Assembly: GCA_000785145.2 (NCBI GenBank)
Contig: JSZA02000036.1
Coordinates: 1 to 59,050 of the forward strand
Origin: Candidatus Thiomargarita nelsonii
GTDB taxonomy: Bacteria; Pseudomonadota; Gammaproteobacteria; Beggiatoales; Beggiatoaceae
Reading direction: 5' to 3'
Length of the DNA stretch: 59,050 bases
Shown: one piece after another, positions 48,233 through 58,125 of the stretch
Position numbering within the stretch: the first letter of the stretch is position 1
How the letters are laid out: every line of letters begins with the position of its first letter
Notes under the pieces: model-generated
What the model was told of the DNA's origin: nothing
The model's input: the letters and a program-made list of their open reading frames with translations, nothing else
Database searches by the model: none
Program-made: the position numbers and the translations under genes

Positions 48233-48565
48233 ATTGGTTATCAGTTATCAAATTATAAGTTTATGCGCCTTCGGTAGTCCCTACAAACCAATGCAGGTAT
48301 TAAGGCGTTGCCTAGACTACCAGCCCACGTCTAAAACTAATGCAAAATAAGCTTTTATTTTTCTATTTAGAAAAGCTGTATTATGAAGCATCGATACGGA
48401 ACTTGGACATTAGATAGCAATCCGTTGCGGCAAGATTAACGAAAAAAACGGATTGAATAAATTGCTCTTTCTTATCCGTTTTTTTCGCCAATCCGTTGTA
48501 CTATGCCAATCCAACTATAGCGCCTTATCGAAAATAATCCCTATCAGATTTTTCTCGGTTAAATG
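48233..48565. other. Spacer with a short copy of the hicA/hicB junction
   Basis: About 40 bases at 48388-48427 (GGAACTTGGACATTAGATAG and flanks) repeat the hicA start/hicB end at 47986-48012. No coding sequence is seen in the rest. Confidence 0.55.
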
Positions 48566-48772
48566 CTAGACACATTTCCAAGGTCCTCCTCGACGCCGCC
48601 GTAAATCCCAACAAAGAGAAATTGAGGAACAACTCATCAGAGCCGCCACTTCCTGCCCTGCCTCGACCCTCATTGTGTAGTTAATTCTATGGAGGGGCTT
48701 CCTATCAACACGCAACGCACCAAAAAATGCTTTGGAATCGTATGTAGTGCGTGCAGGGCTCGGTAATAGCAT
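48566..48772 (-). CDS. Possible small protein, unrecognised
   Basis: 68 codons from an ATG preceded by CTAGGAGA, a good ribosome site similar to that of the small gene at 24739. The product starts MLLPSPARTTYDSKAFFGAL and ends RRRRGGPWKCV. No family is recognised and the second half may be frameshifted. It is listed only because of the ribosome site. Confidence 0.25.
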   Translation of the reverse strand: MLLPSPARTTYDSKAFFGALRVDRKPLHRINYTMRVEAGQEVAALMSCSSISLCWDLRRRRGGPWKCV

Positions 48773-48908
48773 TATGTTCTCCTAGATATATACACAACTT
48801 GAGCAGCCCAATCAATCATAAAATAAGCTACAAATTCATAATTGAGTTTAGCACAAAAAACAACTGAATACATTATACGCACTTTAAATGAAAATCTTGC
48901 GGTATGAA

Positions 48909-48944
48909 ATGAAAAATCCTATTTCTTTAAGAAATAGGATTTTT
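48909..48944 (-). terminator. Hairpin terminator after the globin-Mop gene
   Basis: Arms AAAATCCTATTTCTT and AAGAAATAGGATTTT, with T5 following on the minus strand. It lies 37 bases beyond the globin-Mop stop and is a member of the AAATCCTATTT hairpin family. Confidence 0.65.
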
Positions 48945-48980
48945 TTGATATTTTGGATTAGCTGATTAGCTTGAGAAACC

Positions 48981-49854
48981 TTAAAGTCCTTTCTCAACCG
49001 CTAAAATCACATCGATGGCTCTGAAAACAGCCGACATCTTTTCACCTTCCTTAATATCTAAATCAGTGAGAGTTTCTTGACTCACAAGCGCTTGGAAAGT
49101 ATTGCCGCTTTTAAGTTGCAGCGTCACCCACGCATTAATTGGACCACTTTGGGTTTTGATAACCTTGCCATAGAAATGATTTCTGGTACTGAATGTCAGA
49201 TCAGTATCCGCATGTGCCAGCATCACATCAGAATTTCTGATGATAGCATAAGCTTTACGGCCTTCTGTTAAACCTAAGTCACTCAAGGCTTGAGCAGTAA
49301 TGAGTGCGACAATCTGATCGCCTCCATCGAGTTTAAGTGTGACTTCAGCAAACAAAACATCTTGTTTGATACTAACCACACGACCTAACAGTTGATTTCC
49401 CGCCCCTGTTTGCATATTGATGATTCTCATCTTTTCAGAATGAGTCATCTTCTGCTCCAAACCTTGCGTCAGATAGGGAATGATCTGTTCATCAAAAGCT
49501 TTATGCCAAGCTTGCACACAGCCATCATTCCAAAGCTCAGGGCAATATTCATTGCAATATTCCCCTAACACCTCCAAAAAGAGTTGCTTGAAGTTCAAAA
49601 AATCTTCCCGCTTCAAATTGAATTGACGGTGCTTATAACCCAACTTCAGCAGACGCGAGTGTACGATTTCAGGCGCATCCATTCTAGCGACAAGCGCTAT
49701 GGTTTTCACAATTTTTTCCATTTGTCGATTCATGGACTCTGGAAAAAGTGATTTGTAGTTAGGATACTGCTCAAACAGGCGCTCATAAAGCGTCTGCACC
49801 AAGGCATCCTGTTTATCCGCCAGTTTGTCCCAGCTTTGTGTTAAACTTGGCCCT
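48981..49854 (-). CDS. Globin fused to two Mop (molybdate-binding) domains, exon 2
   Basis: Joined with exon 1 (53174-53193) this gives 297 residues. Exon 1 ends ATT GG and exon 2 begins A GGG CCA, so removal of the intron yields MSTELIGGPSLTQSWDKLA in one frame. Residues about 8-140 are a globin (proximal-type His about residue 82 in GYKHRQF). Two tandem Mop/TOBE domains follow (NQLLGRVVSIKQDVLFAEVT, then NHFYGKVIKTQSGPINAWVT). A TTG at 49802 could start a product lacking the first globin helix. Globin would bind haem and gas ligands, and Mop domains molybdate; the combination suggests a sensor or storage protein. A molybdoenzyme operon is divergent from it. Confidence 0.85.
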
Positions 49855-52800
49855 GTACATCACCCACCCCGAAGGGTGGAACACTGCCCAAGGCCAGTCT
49901 TCAAAACGGTACGTGAGATTTTCAAACTCATACCGCTCCTCGGCTTAGCTTCATCCTGTTGCTAAGTAACATTACTTAAATAACGTGTTACAATTGTGCG
50001 TATGGCCTTTTAGACCAAAGTCTGCTATGCCCAAGAACTTTAATGCCGTAGCTGACTGATTACTAAGGTAAGCTTGTAAATGTTAATTACTACGCTTATC
50101 CCCAACCTACTGTTATCAAGTAGGTCATTTCAGATTTCGTACAGGAGGAGGAGTTTTTCTCATAAACCACATTTTAACCAATTTCCACTTGTTTGTGACT
50201 TTATCTCTAACTCTTTTCGTTTTCCGATACATTTTACTCCGAGGAATCATCTTTACTTCCCCACTTTTCCAACTCTTTACCCGTATCAGTTCGTTATCCT
50301 CGTTACTTCCATTGCTGTGGGTTTCCTGCGGTTTTGCTGTGTCCTTGTCCCTATTTACTATTCCTGGGTTTCCTCCCAATCTAAGTATCTTTGAGCTACC
50401 TTTGTTTTCTTCAGCCCCTTGTCTCAATTTAGCTATATCAGGGCCATATATTGCTTCGACTTCAGGTGATACAAACACACCTTTCTTAATTAACTCATCA
50501 TACTCTCTGGAATCCTTACACAGTTCGCGCTTTCGTTTCCCATATTCTCTATGAATTTTGTCGTGGCAGTGGAGATGCAATAAGACCATATTCTTGAATT
50601 CCCACAGTCCCCCGTATTGGCGGGGCTTTATGTGATGGGCTTCAGGTAAGTCTTCATTCGTTAATGCACATTTACATACCGGACATATTCCATCTTGTCT
50701 CTTCAGCAATTTAGCTTTTGACGGAGTGATGTTACCATAGCCTTTGGATAGCCGTCCTGCCCAATAGGCAGTATCTCCGTCATAATATGACCTATCATAC
50801 CCAACCTTAGCGTAGCTCCCAGTTCTTTCTTTATGCTTCGAGTAACCTTTGAGAGATTTTACTATCTCTCTATCCTTACCTTCGCCTTTGATTTCAGCAA
50901 AAGTCCATTTTCTACCTTTCACAGTACAAAAATATTTATCTGCCACCCAGCGTTTACCTTTATTTGGGTGTCGCCTCAAGGCCCATTGATATAACCTTTT
51001 CCATAGTAAGTGGTCTAGTCTTCCGAACGCCTTACTAGAGTGTACTGTTCTGTAGTAATTAGCAAACCCTGATATTTTGGGTTGCAAGATACCGATTAAC
51101 TCCCTTGGAGTTGTTGCCTTCACTTTACCTATAATGTCACTTAATTCTTGGTAGTGACCATTAACTTTTTCTTTGGTTGGTTCCACTCGTAATACGTGCG
51201 TTGCTGCTGCCCTTCTTTGTTCAGTGGGTGTTCCATTAAGCAATTTCGCTTTATAATTACCCTTAACTCTGTTCTCATAATGCCTAATGTGATGCCCCAG
51301 AAAGTCGAAACCTTCTGTCTCGTTCCCAATCTTGGTCTTTTCTTCTGATAAAGTTAAACCTCTTAGTCCTAACCATTCCTTGATAAATCTCTCGGATTCC
51401 TTTATAACCTCTTCATCCTTATGGATTACCACAAAATCATCGGCGTATCTTACTACACAGGTATGTAAGTTGTTTCTCACCTTGTATTCTTTCTTCGATT
51501 TCTTATTTACTTGTGTACTTACTGTTGTTATGCCGATTTTCATTTTCCAACCTTTAATCCCACGCAAGTGTTCAATTAAGTCGGTTTCCATTTGGTCTAA
51601 GGCTATGTTTGCCAAGAGTGGGGATATGATACCCCCTTGTGGTGTTCCCATCTTAGTCAGATTGTATGTGTTTTCCTCCACATAACCCGCTTTAAGCCAC
51701 TTCTTGACTATAGGTCTCCAGTACTTCTCTGTTTGTTCTGTTATAAAATTGTGGTCAATATTATCGAAGAACCCTTTAATGTCGGCATCCAGTATGAATT
51801 TCTGATTGTAGAGTAACACTGATGCTATTTTATCAATGGCATCGAGACACCCCATACCAGGTCTGAAGCCATAACTTGCTGCTTCAAATTTTGCCTCATA
51901 AAATGGTTCTAAAGCAGATTTAGTCACTGCCTGCATTGCTCTGTCCAGTACTGTTGGGATACCCAGTGGCCTTTCTTTGCCATTAGCCTTCGGTATATAA
52001 ATTCTCTTAGCCGGTTTGGCTTCGTACTTATCCCACCCTTTTTGTATTGTATCTAGGACATCAACCACCAACTTCATTTTCTGTCTTGGCGTAGTTACTT
52101 TAACTTTATCAACTCCAGGAGTCTTTTTACCTTTGTTTTCCGTTGTTACCTTACGGACTCCTAGTAATGACGCATAATACGAGTTTTGTAATAGGTACAT
52201 TAAGCTACGTGCTTTTCTGTACTTTCCTGCTTTCGTAAGCTTATAAATCCGTTTCTGCAAGTTAAATACTAATCGCCGCACTTTGCCCCAGATGATTTCA
52301 TCCCAATCCCATAAACGCATGTCCGGTGAACTAATCGTTCTAAAACAGGAGGGACAATGCCTTATCCCGCTAACCGTGTGAACTTTATCTATTGCACTGG
52401 TAGAGGTTGCCCCCTCCGGTGATAGGGAAGGGGAACCATCTTCAAGCTTGTTTTGCCGAAGAATATTCATAATTTAGGTGTGAACCTCGCGTTATTAGTA
52501 CATAAGATAGCGTACCCATTGCTTAATAAGAATTCGTAATAACACAATACCGAGAGTGAATCAGCATATCCAGTATCCCAATGTGACAATTTCAACTGGC
52601 GTTGGCTTCCCACTCTATCCTACCCGATGCTGTCGCTAAGACCATTTCCATGCTCCCCTCTTGCGTTCCTGCAAGTGACGTACTGACATCGTTTTTCCCT
52701 GTTTCTCTTATATGTTTGTTACCTGCGGACTTAGATAATATCTATAATCGGATGATGTATTGGACAGACGAAATGAGACGATAGCAAATCCCATTTCCCA

Positions 52801-53173
52801 CCATTTTTTTGTCTTTCGACCAGAGTGACCGACCTTATTCAATTATCACACTTTATAAGCTCATAGAAACCTTCAACAGGATACGGTGCTGTAACTGCTC
52901 ACCTTACCATTTGTAATATGGAAGGAATTTCCACCAACTTTTGAGATTATCCGTAACGCTTGCTCCCATGAGCTTCAAGACCTTGCACTGCCAGTTAAAA
53001 CATCTAACCAGCGGTCATTGCTTTCTCCCAGTCTGTCTGAGGAGGCGAATCCTTTCACACCATATAAGAAATTTTATACACATATAAAAAACGTGTAAGT
53101 AGGCTTTATTTTAATTGCGTTCATTCCCGTAAATCAGAACGAAATCAATCAATTAGGCAAAAACAGGTCGCAC
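49855..53173 (-). mobile_element. Complete group II intron inside the globin-Mop gene
   Basis: 3319 bases. The 5' end is GTGCGACC (53173) and the 3' end GTAC (49855), fitting GUGYG...AY. Domain V is at about 49899-49940 on the minus strand (GAGCGGTATGAGTTTGAAAA, then CTCACGTACCGTTTT). Domain VI is at about 49855-49898, with a CCACCCTTCGGGGTGG stem. The maturase lies in domain IV. A second copy of the 5' part is in purA at the left edge. The boundaries are supported independently by the restored globin reading frame. Confidence 0.92.
50125..52470 (-). CDS. ltrA: Group II intron reverse transcriptase/maturase with HNH endonuclease
   Basis: 781 residues. RT blocks are KRIYIPKANGKERPLGIPTV, ILDADIKGFFDNIDH and MGTPQGGIISPLLANIALD, with the active-site YADD in VVRYADDFVVIHK. 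The maturase (X) domain follows (about 430-540). The HNH domain is CPVCKCALTN ... EAHHIKPRQYGG ... HLHCHDKIHREYG. A C-terminal tail of about 100 residues after HNH and an N-terminal stretch with CPSCF are unusual. The protein should assist splicing and retrohoming; all key residues are present, so the intron may be active. Confidence 0.95.
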   Translation of the reverse strand: MNILRQNKLEDGSPSLSPEGATSTSAIDKVHTVSGIRHCPSCFRTISSPDMRLWDWDEIIWGKVRRLVFNLQKRIYKLTKAGKYRKARSLMYLLQNSYYASLLGVRKVTTENKGKKTPGVDKVKVTTPRQKMKLVVDVLDTIQKGWDKYEAKPAKRIYIPKANGKERPLGIPTVLDRAMQAVTKSALEPFYEAKFEAASYGFRPGMGCLDAIDKIASVLLYNQKFILDADIKGFFDNIDHNFITEQTEKYWRPIVKKWLKAGYVEENTYNLTKMGTPQGGIISPLLANIALDQMETDLIEHLRGIKGWKMKIGITTVSTQVNKKSKKEYKVRNNLHTCVVRYADDFVVIHKDEEVIKESERFIKEWLGLRGLTLSEEKTKIGNETEGFDFLGHHIRHYENRVKGNYKAKLLNGTPTEQRRAAATHVLRVEPTKEKVNGHYQELSDIIGKVKATTPRELIGILQPKISGFANYYRTVHSSKAFGRLDHLLWKRLYQWALRRHPNKGKRWVADKYFCTVKGRKWTFAEIKGEGKDREIVKSLKGYSKHKERTGSYAKVGYDRSYYDGDTAYWAGRLSKGYGNITPSKAKLLKRQDGICPVCKCALTNEDLPEAHHIKPRQYGGLWEFKNMVLLHLHCHDKIHREYGKRKRELCKDSREYDELIKKGVFVSPEVEAIYGPDIAKLRQGAEENKGSSKILRLGGNPGIVNRDKDTAKPQETHSNGSNEDNELIRVKSWKSGEVKMIPRSKMYRKTKRVRDKVTNKWKLVKMWFMRKTPPPVRNLK

Positions 53174-53193
53174 CCAATCAGTTCTGTACTCAT
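53174..53193 (-). CDS. Globin-Mop gene, exon 1
   Basis: 20 bases, ATG AGT ACA GAA CTG ATT GG, ending exactly at the group II intron 5' end. AAGGAGA lies about eight bases before the ATG. It encodes MSTELI and the first two bases of a Gly codon completed by exon 2. A palindrome copy is just upstream (53217-53243). Confidence 0.85.
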
Positions 53194-53216
53194 CAGTATC
53201 TCCTTGTGACTAACGG

Positions 53217-53243
53217 ACGTCCAAGATAAATCTTGGACTCCGA
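53217..53243. repeat. Dispersed palindrome upstream of the globin-Mop gene
   Basis: ACGTCCAAGATAAATCTTGG followed by ACTCC. It lies about 25 bases before the globin start codon, inside its 5' leader, so it could fold in the mRNA. Confidence 0.82.
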
Positions 53244-53877
53244 CAAGCATTATATGCTATTCAATTCCATTATTAATAATAACAATATAAAAAGTAATAC
53301 TATAAATTAATTAAATATGAGACTTAAATCTTTGAGCCCTATCTTTCATTCAATTTATTAATTATTAGTATTTTATTAAATTACTAAATTACTAAATTAA
53401 TATTTTTTGATTTTAACGCAATGTGCTGCTTTGCACTCCAATCCAATCAGTGAGGGCACTTAGCTGCTAATCAAAATCTGAAAATTTTAATTATTATTTT
53501 ATAGAAAAAAATAGTTATTTCAACAATATTATTTTTAATATTATTAATCTTTTTTTAAGTTGTTTTAAACTTATTATTAAATAATAATATAGTGATTTAT
53601 TTGTTTGTTTTTTATTTTAATAAGTTATAAATAAAAAATTACATATAAAAAGCCTATTAATAATCCATCTATTATGATAAATAAATGACTATTTTACTCA
53701 ATTATTATAAAATAGCTTTACTATTGCCATAAACTTGATATTATACATCCAACTTTCATTTTGCTCTGTCCATAGGTCGAAATAAAAACACTGAAATAAT
53801 GAAACTTCTTATAAATATTTTGACAGAGGCCAGATTATCTAACGAATTTGAATTTTTAAGGATGAAGGAGAAATATT
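53244..53877. other. AT-rich region between divergent genes
   Basis: About 630 bases with very high AT content, many TTATTA/AATAAT runs and no coding sequence. It separates the globin-Mop gene from the molybdoenzyme operon and should hold both promoters. No clear -35/-10 pair or operator can be singled out by eye. An AAGGAG ribosome site ends it. Confidence 0.6.
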
Positions 53878-56267
53878 ATGGCTTGGAAATTTCCTAAGCT
53901 CTCTCGACGCTTTAAAAAGCACAGGCGCTGGTGCAGCGGGATTGAGTTTGTTGAAAACCAATTCATTGCTGAGTAAGCAACCCGATGAACTGTTGAATGT
54001 TGATAAAGAAGAAACCAGTTACACGATCTGTAACTTCTGTTCCTCTTTGTGTAATGTCCAAGTGACCAGCCGTACTAGCAACGGTGTTAAACGGGTTGTC
54101 AAACTGGATGGTAATCCACACTCTACCCTGAATCGGGGCAAAATGTGCGCTCGTGGTCAAGCCGGTTTGCAGCAAACTTATGATCCTGATCGCTTTAAAA
54201 AGCCCCTAATTCGGGTGGAAGGCTCTAAACGTGGAGAATGGACATTATTAGGCGGCTGGACTTCCTGTATTTTTTACATGAACTGGTCAGTCCCCTTTGC
54301 CGTGGCCAATGGCATACCGAATATTGTGGCCTCGCCCATGCAACACTGCGTGACCACGGGACATTTAGGCACAGATGCGGTCACAGGGACTTTCAATGTA
54401 ACAATTCCTCCATCGGAGGCGTTTCGACTTGTCGCGTTGTCCGCTTTGCCCAAGGCCGGAAAAATGGCGCCAAGGTTGTGGTATTAGATCCGCGCTTATC
54501 AGAAACAGCATCCAAAGCCGATGAGTGGGTACCCATTCGTCCTGGGACGGATTTAGATTTTTGTCTGGCGATGCTCAGAGAAATGCTTGACAAGAGATTT
54601 TTTCATGCAGAATTTCTGAGAGTGCGTACCAATATGCCCTTCTTGGTAGATGATAAGGAAGATTGGCAACTCGTCAAGGATAGCGAAGGGCGGCCTATGG
54701 TCGTATGGGAGGGGACTTCCGATATTCATACCATACCCGCATTTAGCAATTACAACCGTACCGATATCAACGGTAAAACCTTTTGCCCAACCCTTTATGC
54801 ACCAGAAGATGTCACTGTTCCCGACGGTTTAGAAGGGGTAGGACGGCCTGCTTTCACCGTTTTACAGGCCCAATTTGAGGAAATCAAGCACTGTACGCCA
54901 GAATGGGCGGAAAAAACCACCGGCATTCCCGCAGAAACCATCCGTCGCATTAGCCATGAATTTGGTACCACCCGACCCGCACTCATCGATCCGGGTTGGC
55001 ATGGTGCCCGCTTTGGCAACATGATGATGACACGGCGCGTACAAGCCATGATCCAAGCCTTAAATGGTGGGATTGATAAAACCGGTGGCTGGATTCTGAG
55101 TGGTGAATTTCACCATAAACTCGCGGCTCAGGTTGAAGCATCAATGCGGCTAATCCAGTGCGCCATTATTATCCAGATACTTACTGGAAGGAGATGTTCT
55201 CGAATGACAACATCGAGCGGGTGGTTGCCTTGGATGTGCTGCCTTCAGACACCACGCCCTATGCCGATGTTATTTTACCACACAGCACTTATTTGGAGCG
55301 AGATGAACCCACCTTCTATGGTAACGGGGTTAATCAAGATTTGGCCGTGACAACCCGTTATGCTGCTATTGAACCCATGTATGACTCGGAAGAAATACCC
55401 GATGTATTGCTCAAACTGACGGAAATCATCAGTGGTAAGGAAGAAGCATTCGATAAGTTGGCGGGAATGATGGAGGGTTTGGCGGGATTACCCGCAGCAC
55501 CGACCAAAGCGGCATGGGAGCGCCTAAAAGCGGAAGGAGAGAAGAGTCCGTTTACCAAAGCTTGCCGTGAAGTGGGCTTGATCGAAACAGCGAAAAGACT
55601 GCATACAACGCCAGAAAATTTGGACAAGACTCTGCGGGAAAAGGGTGTTTACCATGAGGAGAGTATGCATGAACTGTTAGAACAGTACGCAGTGCCCCAT
55701 AAATTGCCGACGACGACCGCAAGTGGACGCATTGAATTTTTCAGTACCTTGTTTGATATGTTACGTTCACAGGGATTCACCACGCCACATTTTAGTGTCT
55801 TGGCGAGACCCTTTGCAGCCGAATGTCGTGAAAACAAGACAATGGATCAAGCCCTAGATGAGGATGAATTCTACTTTACTTATGGTAAAGTCCCCACCGT
55901 GTCTTATGGTTCTACCAATAGCAATAATCCAGTGTTAGCTGCCATTAATACTTGGAAGAAGGACATTTATACCGGCGTTTGGCTCCATCCAGATCGGGCG
56001 GAAAAATTGGGCATTCAAAGCGGCGACAAGATCAGATTGAAAAATACCTTGTCTGGTCAAGAAGCGGATGGTCATGCTTATGTGACGCGCAAAGTGCGTT
56101 CAGATACCTTATTCCTCCATTCGGCCTTTGGCGTGGAAAATCCACAATTAACCCGTAGTTATGCGATGGGAGGAACAGCGACTAACCATCTTATTCCTCA
56201 TAATGTCGAGCCTGTGGTGGCGGGATTCCGTTCTCAGGAATTTACCATCCGTATTGCTAAGGCCTAA
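53878..56267 (+). pseudogene. Molybdopterin oxidoreductase catalytic subunit (PsrA/PhsA/SoeA-like), broken
   Basis: The ATG at 53878 has AAGGAG upstream. The product starts MAWKFPKLSRR. Restoring four bases at about 53907 gives a Tat signal (SRRDALKSTGAGAAGLSLL), so the enzyme would be exported folded. A 4Fe-4S site follows (CNFCSSLCNVQV ... GKMCARGQ). Deletions around 54238 and 54405, and a frame change with missing sequence near 55140, break the chain. Recognisable later blocks are GAKVVVLDPRLSETASKADE, HYYPDTYWKEMFSN and PYADVILPHSTYLERDEPTF, plus the C-terminal molybdopterin dinucleotide domain. About 200 residues are missing relative to the likely full size. Confidence 0.82.
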
Positions 56268-56291
56268 TGAGATAAAAGGAGAAAACCGATT

Positions 56292-56915
56292 ATGGCTAAG
56301 ACACCACATTATGCGATGGTCATTGACCTAAATACTTGCGTCGGCGCCTGTATGGCGGCTTGCGCGATGGAGAATCAAACGCCCGTGTGGGAGAATAAGT
56401 GGCGTACTTATGTTCACGATATGGAAATTGGCGGCGACAACGATGAACTAATACGGCGGCGTTTTTTCCCGCGTCTCTGTAACCATTGTGATAATCCGCC
56501 CTGTATGAGCGTTTGCCCAACGGGTGCGACCCATAAACTGGATAATGGTATTGTGATGGTGGACGACGAACTCTGTATGGGTTGTCGTGCCTGTGCAATG
56601 GCCTGTCCTTATGATGCCCGTTACGATGTGACATACGATGATGTGGATCAAGGCAAGGAATTTTATGGTGAACTACACCACCGCAGTCGTCCTAGCGTGG
56701 ATAAATGTTCCTTCTGCGCCCATCGTGTCATGAGGGGACTCAAACCGGCCTGTGTAGAAACCTGTGTTGGTTCATCACGGCTATTTGGCGATCTGAATGA
56801 TCCCAAAGATGAAGTGTCTAAATTGGTCAAAAGTGGGGTGGCTAAACCTCTGATGGCTCATCTGGGCACAAGACCCAATGTTTATTATATCAGCGACATA
56901 GAGAGGACAACCTAA
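56292..56915 (+). CDS. Four-cluster ferredoxin subunit of a molybdoenzyme (PsrB/NrfC-like)
   Basis: 207 residues. Electron-transfer subunit between catalytic and membrane subunits. Cysteine groups are CNHCDNPPCMSVCP, CMGCRACAMACP and CSFCAHRVMRGLKPACVETC. The first group reads CVGACMAAC (C-x3-C-x3-C) instead of the usual C-x2-C-x2-C-x3-C, as if two residues including one Cys were lost. GGAG lies upstream. The stop overlaps the nrfD-like start by one base. Confidence 0.9.
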   Translation: MAKTPHYAMVIDLNTCVGACMAACAMENQTPVWENKWRTYVHDMEIGGDNDELIRRRFFPRLCNHCDNPPCMSVCPTGATHKLDNGIVMVDDELCMGCRACAMACPYDARYDVTYDDVDQGKEFYGELHHRSRPSVDKCSFCAHRVMRGLKPACVETCVGSSRLFGDLNDPKDEVSKLVKSGVAKPLMAHLGTRPNVYYISDIERTT

Positions 56916-57946
56916 TGGAAGGCATGTTTTATTCAACACAAAATGTTTGGACATGGTGGATCGCCATTTATCTGTTCTTAGGCGGATTAGGCGGAGCGCT
57001 TGTAGTCATCAGTTGTCTGACCCACATGTACATTAAACCCCATAAACAACTGGTGATATGGGCAAATCTATCATCATTTGTCATGTTGAGTGTGGGATCA
57101 TTGATGTTGTTTCTTCACCTGCTGGATCATTTGGCGATCATCCATGTGCTGAATCCTATGGTGCTGGTGAATAAACCTGATGCTTGGATATCGTGGGGCA
57201 CCCAATTCATCGTTTGGATGATGGTTTGGAGTATCGTTTATAGCTTGCCTTATATGCTGGAAACCAAGTTCTGGACTAAGATGCCAGTGGTTGGTACTAT
57301 CCTTGGCTTGTTTGCCTGGGTGGGCAACTTACCTCAGAGTATCCATAATATCATCGGATGGTTAGCCATCATTAATGGTATTGGTACTGTTTTATATACA
57401 GGTTTGCTATTGCAATCTTTCCCAGCCGTTGCATTATGGCATAATCCGGGGGTACCGCTGCTATTTATTGTTTCGGCCTTTTCGACGGCGATGGCTTTTC
57501 TGCTATTGGTGCTTTATTTGGCGATTAGACAAGACGAAGATCATGAATTGCGGGTTTTTTATGAGCGCACGGATGTCATCCTCATCGGCATAGAATTGTT
57601 GATTATTTTTGTGTTCTTCCACTTTACGACTTACGGACTTGAATCCGCACGTCATACAGCGGCCATTTTGTGGGATGACATGGGTTGGATTGTTGGCTTT
57701 ATTGGATTTGGACTCATCGTGCCCTTTTTGATTGAATTCAGAGGTGTGACTAAGGGATGGAATAGCGCAGCACCGGTTGTGTTAGCGGCAGTGCTAGTAC
57801 TCAGTGGAGGTTATTTATTGCGTCACTATTTCACGTATGCTGGAAGTTATGAACGCCCCTATCCGGCGGTGAATAGTATTAGGCAGCATTCACAGGCAGG
57901 ACCCGTAACTAAGGTGGTGGCTGTAATGCCGAGTACGGAGCGATAA
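56915..57946 (+). CDS. NrfD/PsrC-like membrane subunit
   Basis: 343 residues with about eight to nine membrane helices. NVWTWWIAIYLFLGGLGGAL at the N terminus is typical of NrfD proteins. It should anchor the Fe-S and catalytic subunits and exchange electrons with quinone. Polysulfide, thiosulfate or sulfite are possible substrates in a sulfur bacterium, but the broken catalytic gene prevents a choice. A 133-base near-identical copy of codons about 258-302 lies at the right edge. Confidence 0.9.
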   Translation: MEGMFYSTQNVWTWWIAIYLFLGGLGGALVVISCLTHMYIKPHKQLVIWANLSSFVMLSVGSLMLFLHLLDHLAIIHVLNPMVLVNKPDAWISWGTQFIVWMMVWSIVYSLPYMLETKFWTKMPVVGTILGLFAWVGNLPQSIHNIIGWLAIINGIGTVLYTGLLLQSFPAVALWHNPGVPLLFIVSAFSTAMAFLLLVLYLAIRQDEDHELRVFYERTDVILIGIELLIIFVFFHFTTYGLESARHTAAILWDDMGWIVGFIGFGLIVPFLIEFRGVTKGWNSAAPVVLAAVLVLSGGYLLRHYFTYAGSYERPYPAVNSIRQHSQAGPVTKVVAVMPSTER

Positions 57947-57954
57947 ATTTTTGT

Positions 57955-57982
57955 CGGAGTCCAAGATTTATCAAGGAAGTCT
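57955..57982. repeat. Dispersed palindrome variant after the nrfD-like gene
   Basis: GGAGTCCAAGATTTATCAAG followed by GAAGTC, the same arm-broken variant as at 45868-45896 (both have ATCAAGGAAGTC). Confidence 0.8.
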
Positions 57983-57991
57983 CTTAAATAC

Positions 57992-58034
57992 GAACCCCGC
58001 TGATCAAGTTGTTTGACGTGAGGCGGGGTTTTTT
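57992..58034 (+). terminator. Intrinsic terminator of the molybdoenzyme operon
   Basis: Stem GAACCCCGC / GGCGGGGTT with a loop of about 21 bases, then six T. It lies 45 bases beyond the last gene. Confidence 0.8.
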
Positions 58035-58125
58035 GGTTTTTAGCGATGAGCTGATGTAGTGTGTTATTCTATGGCGTTTGTGTTTCTCTCGATGAGCAAG
58101 AGTGCATTTTTACGGAGACAATGTG

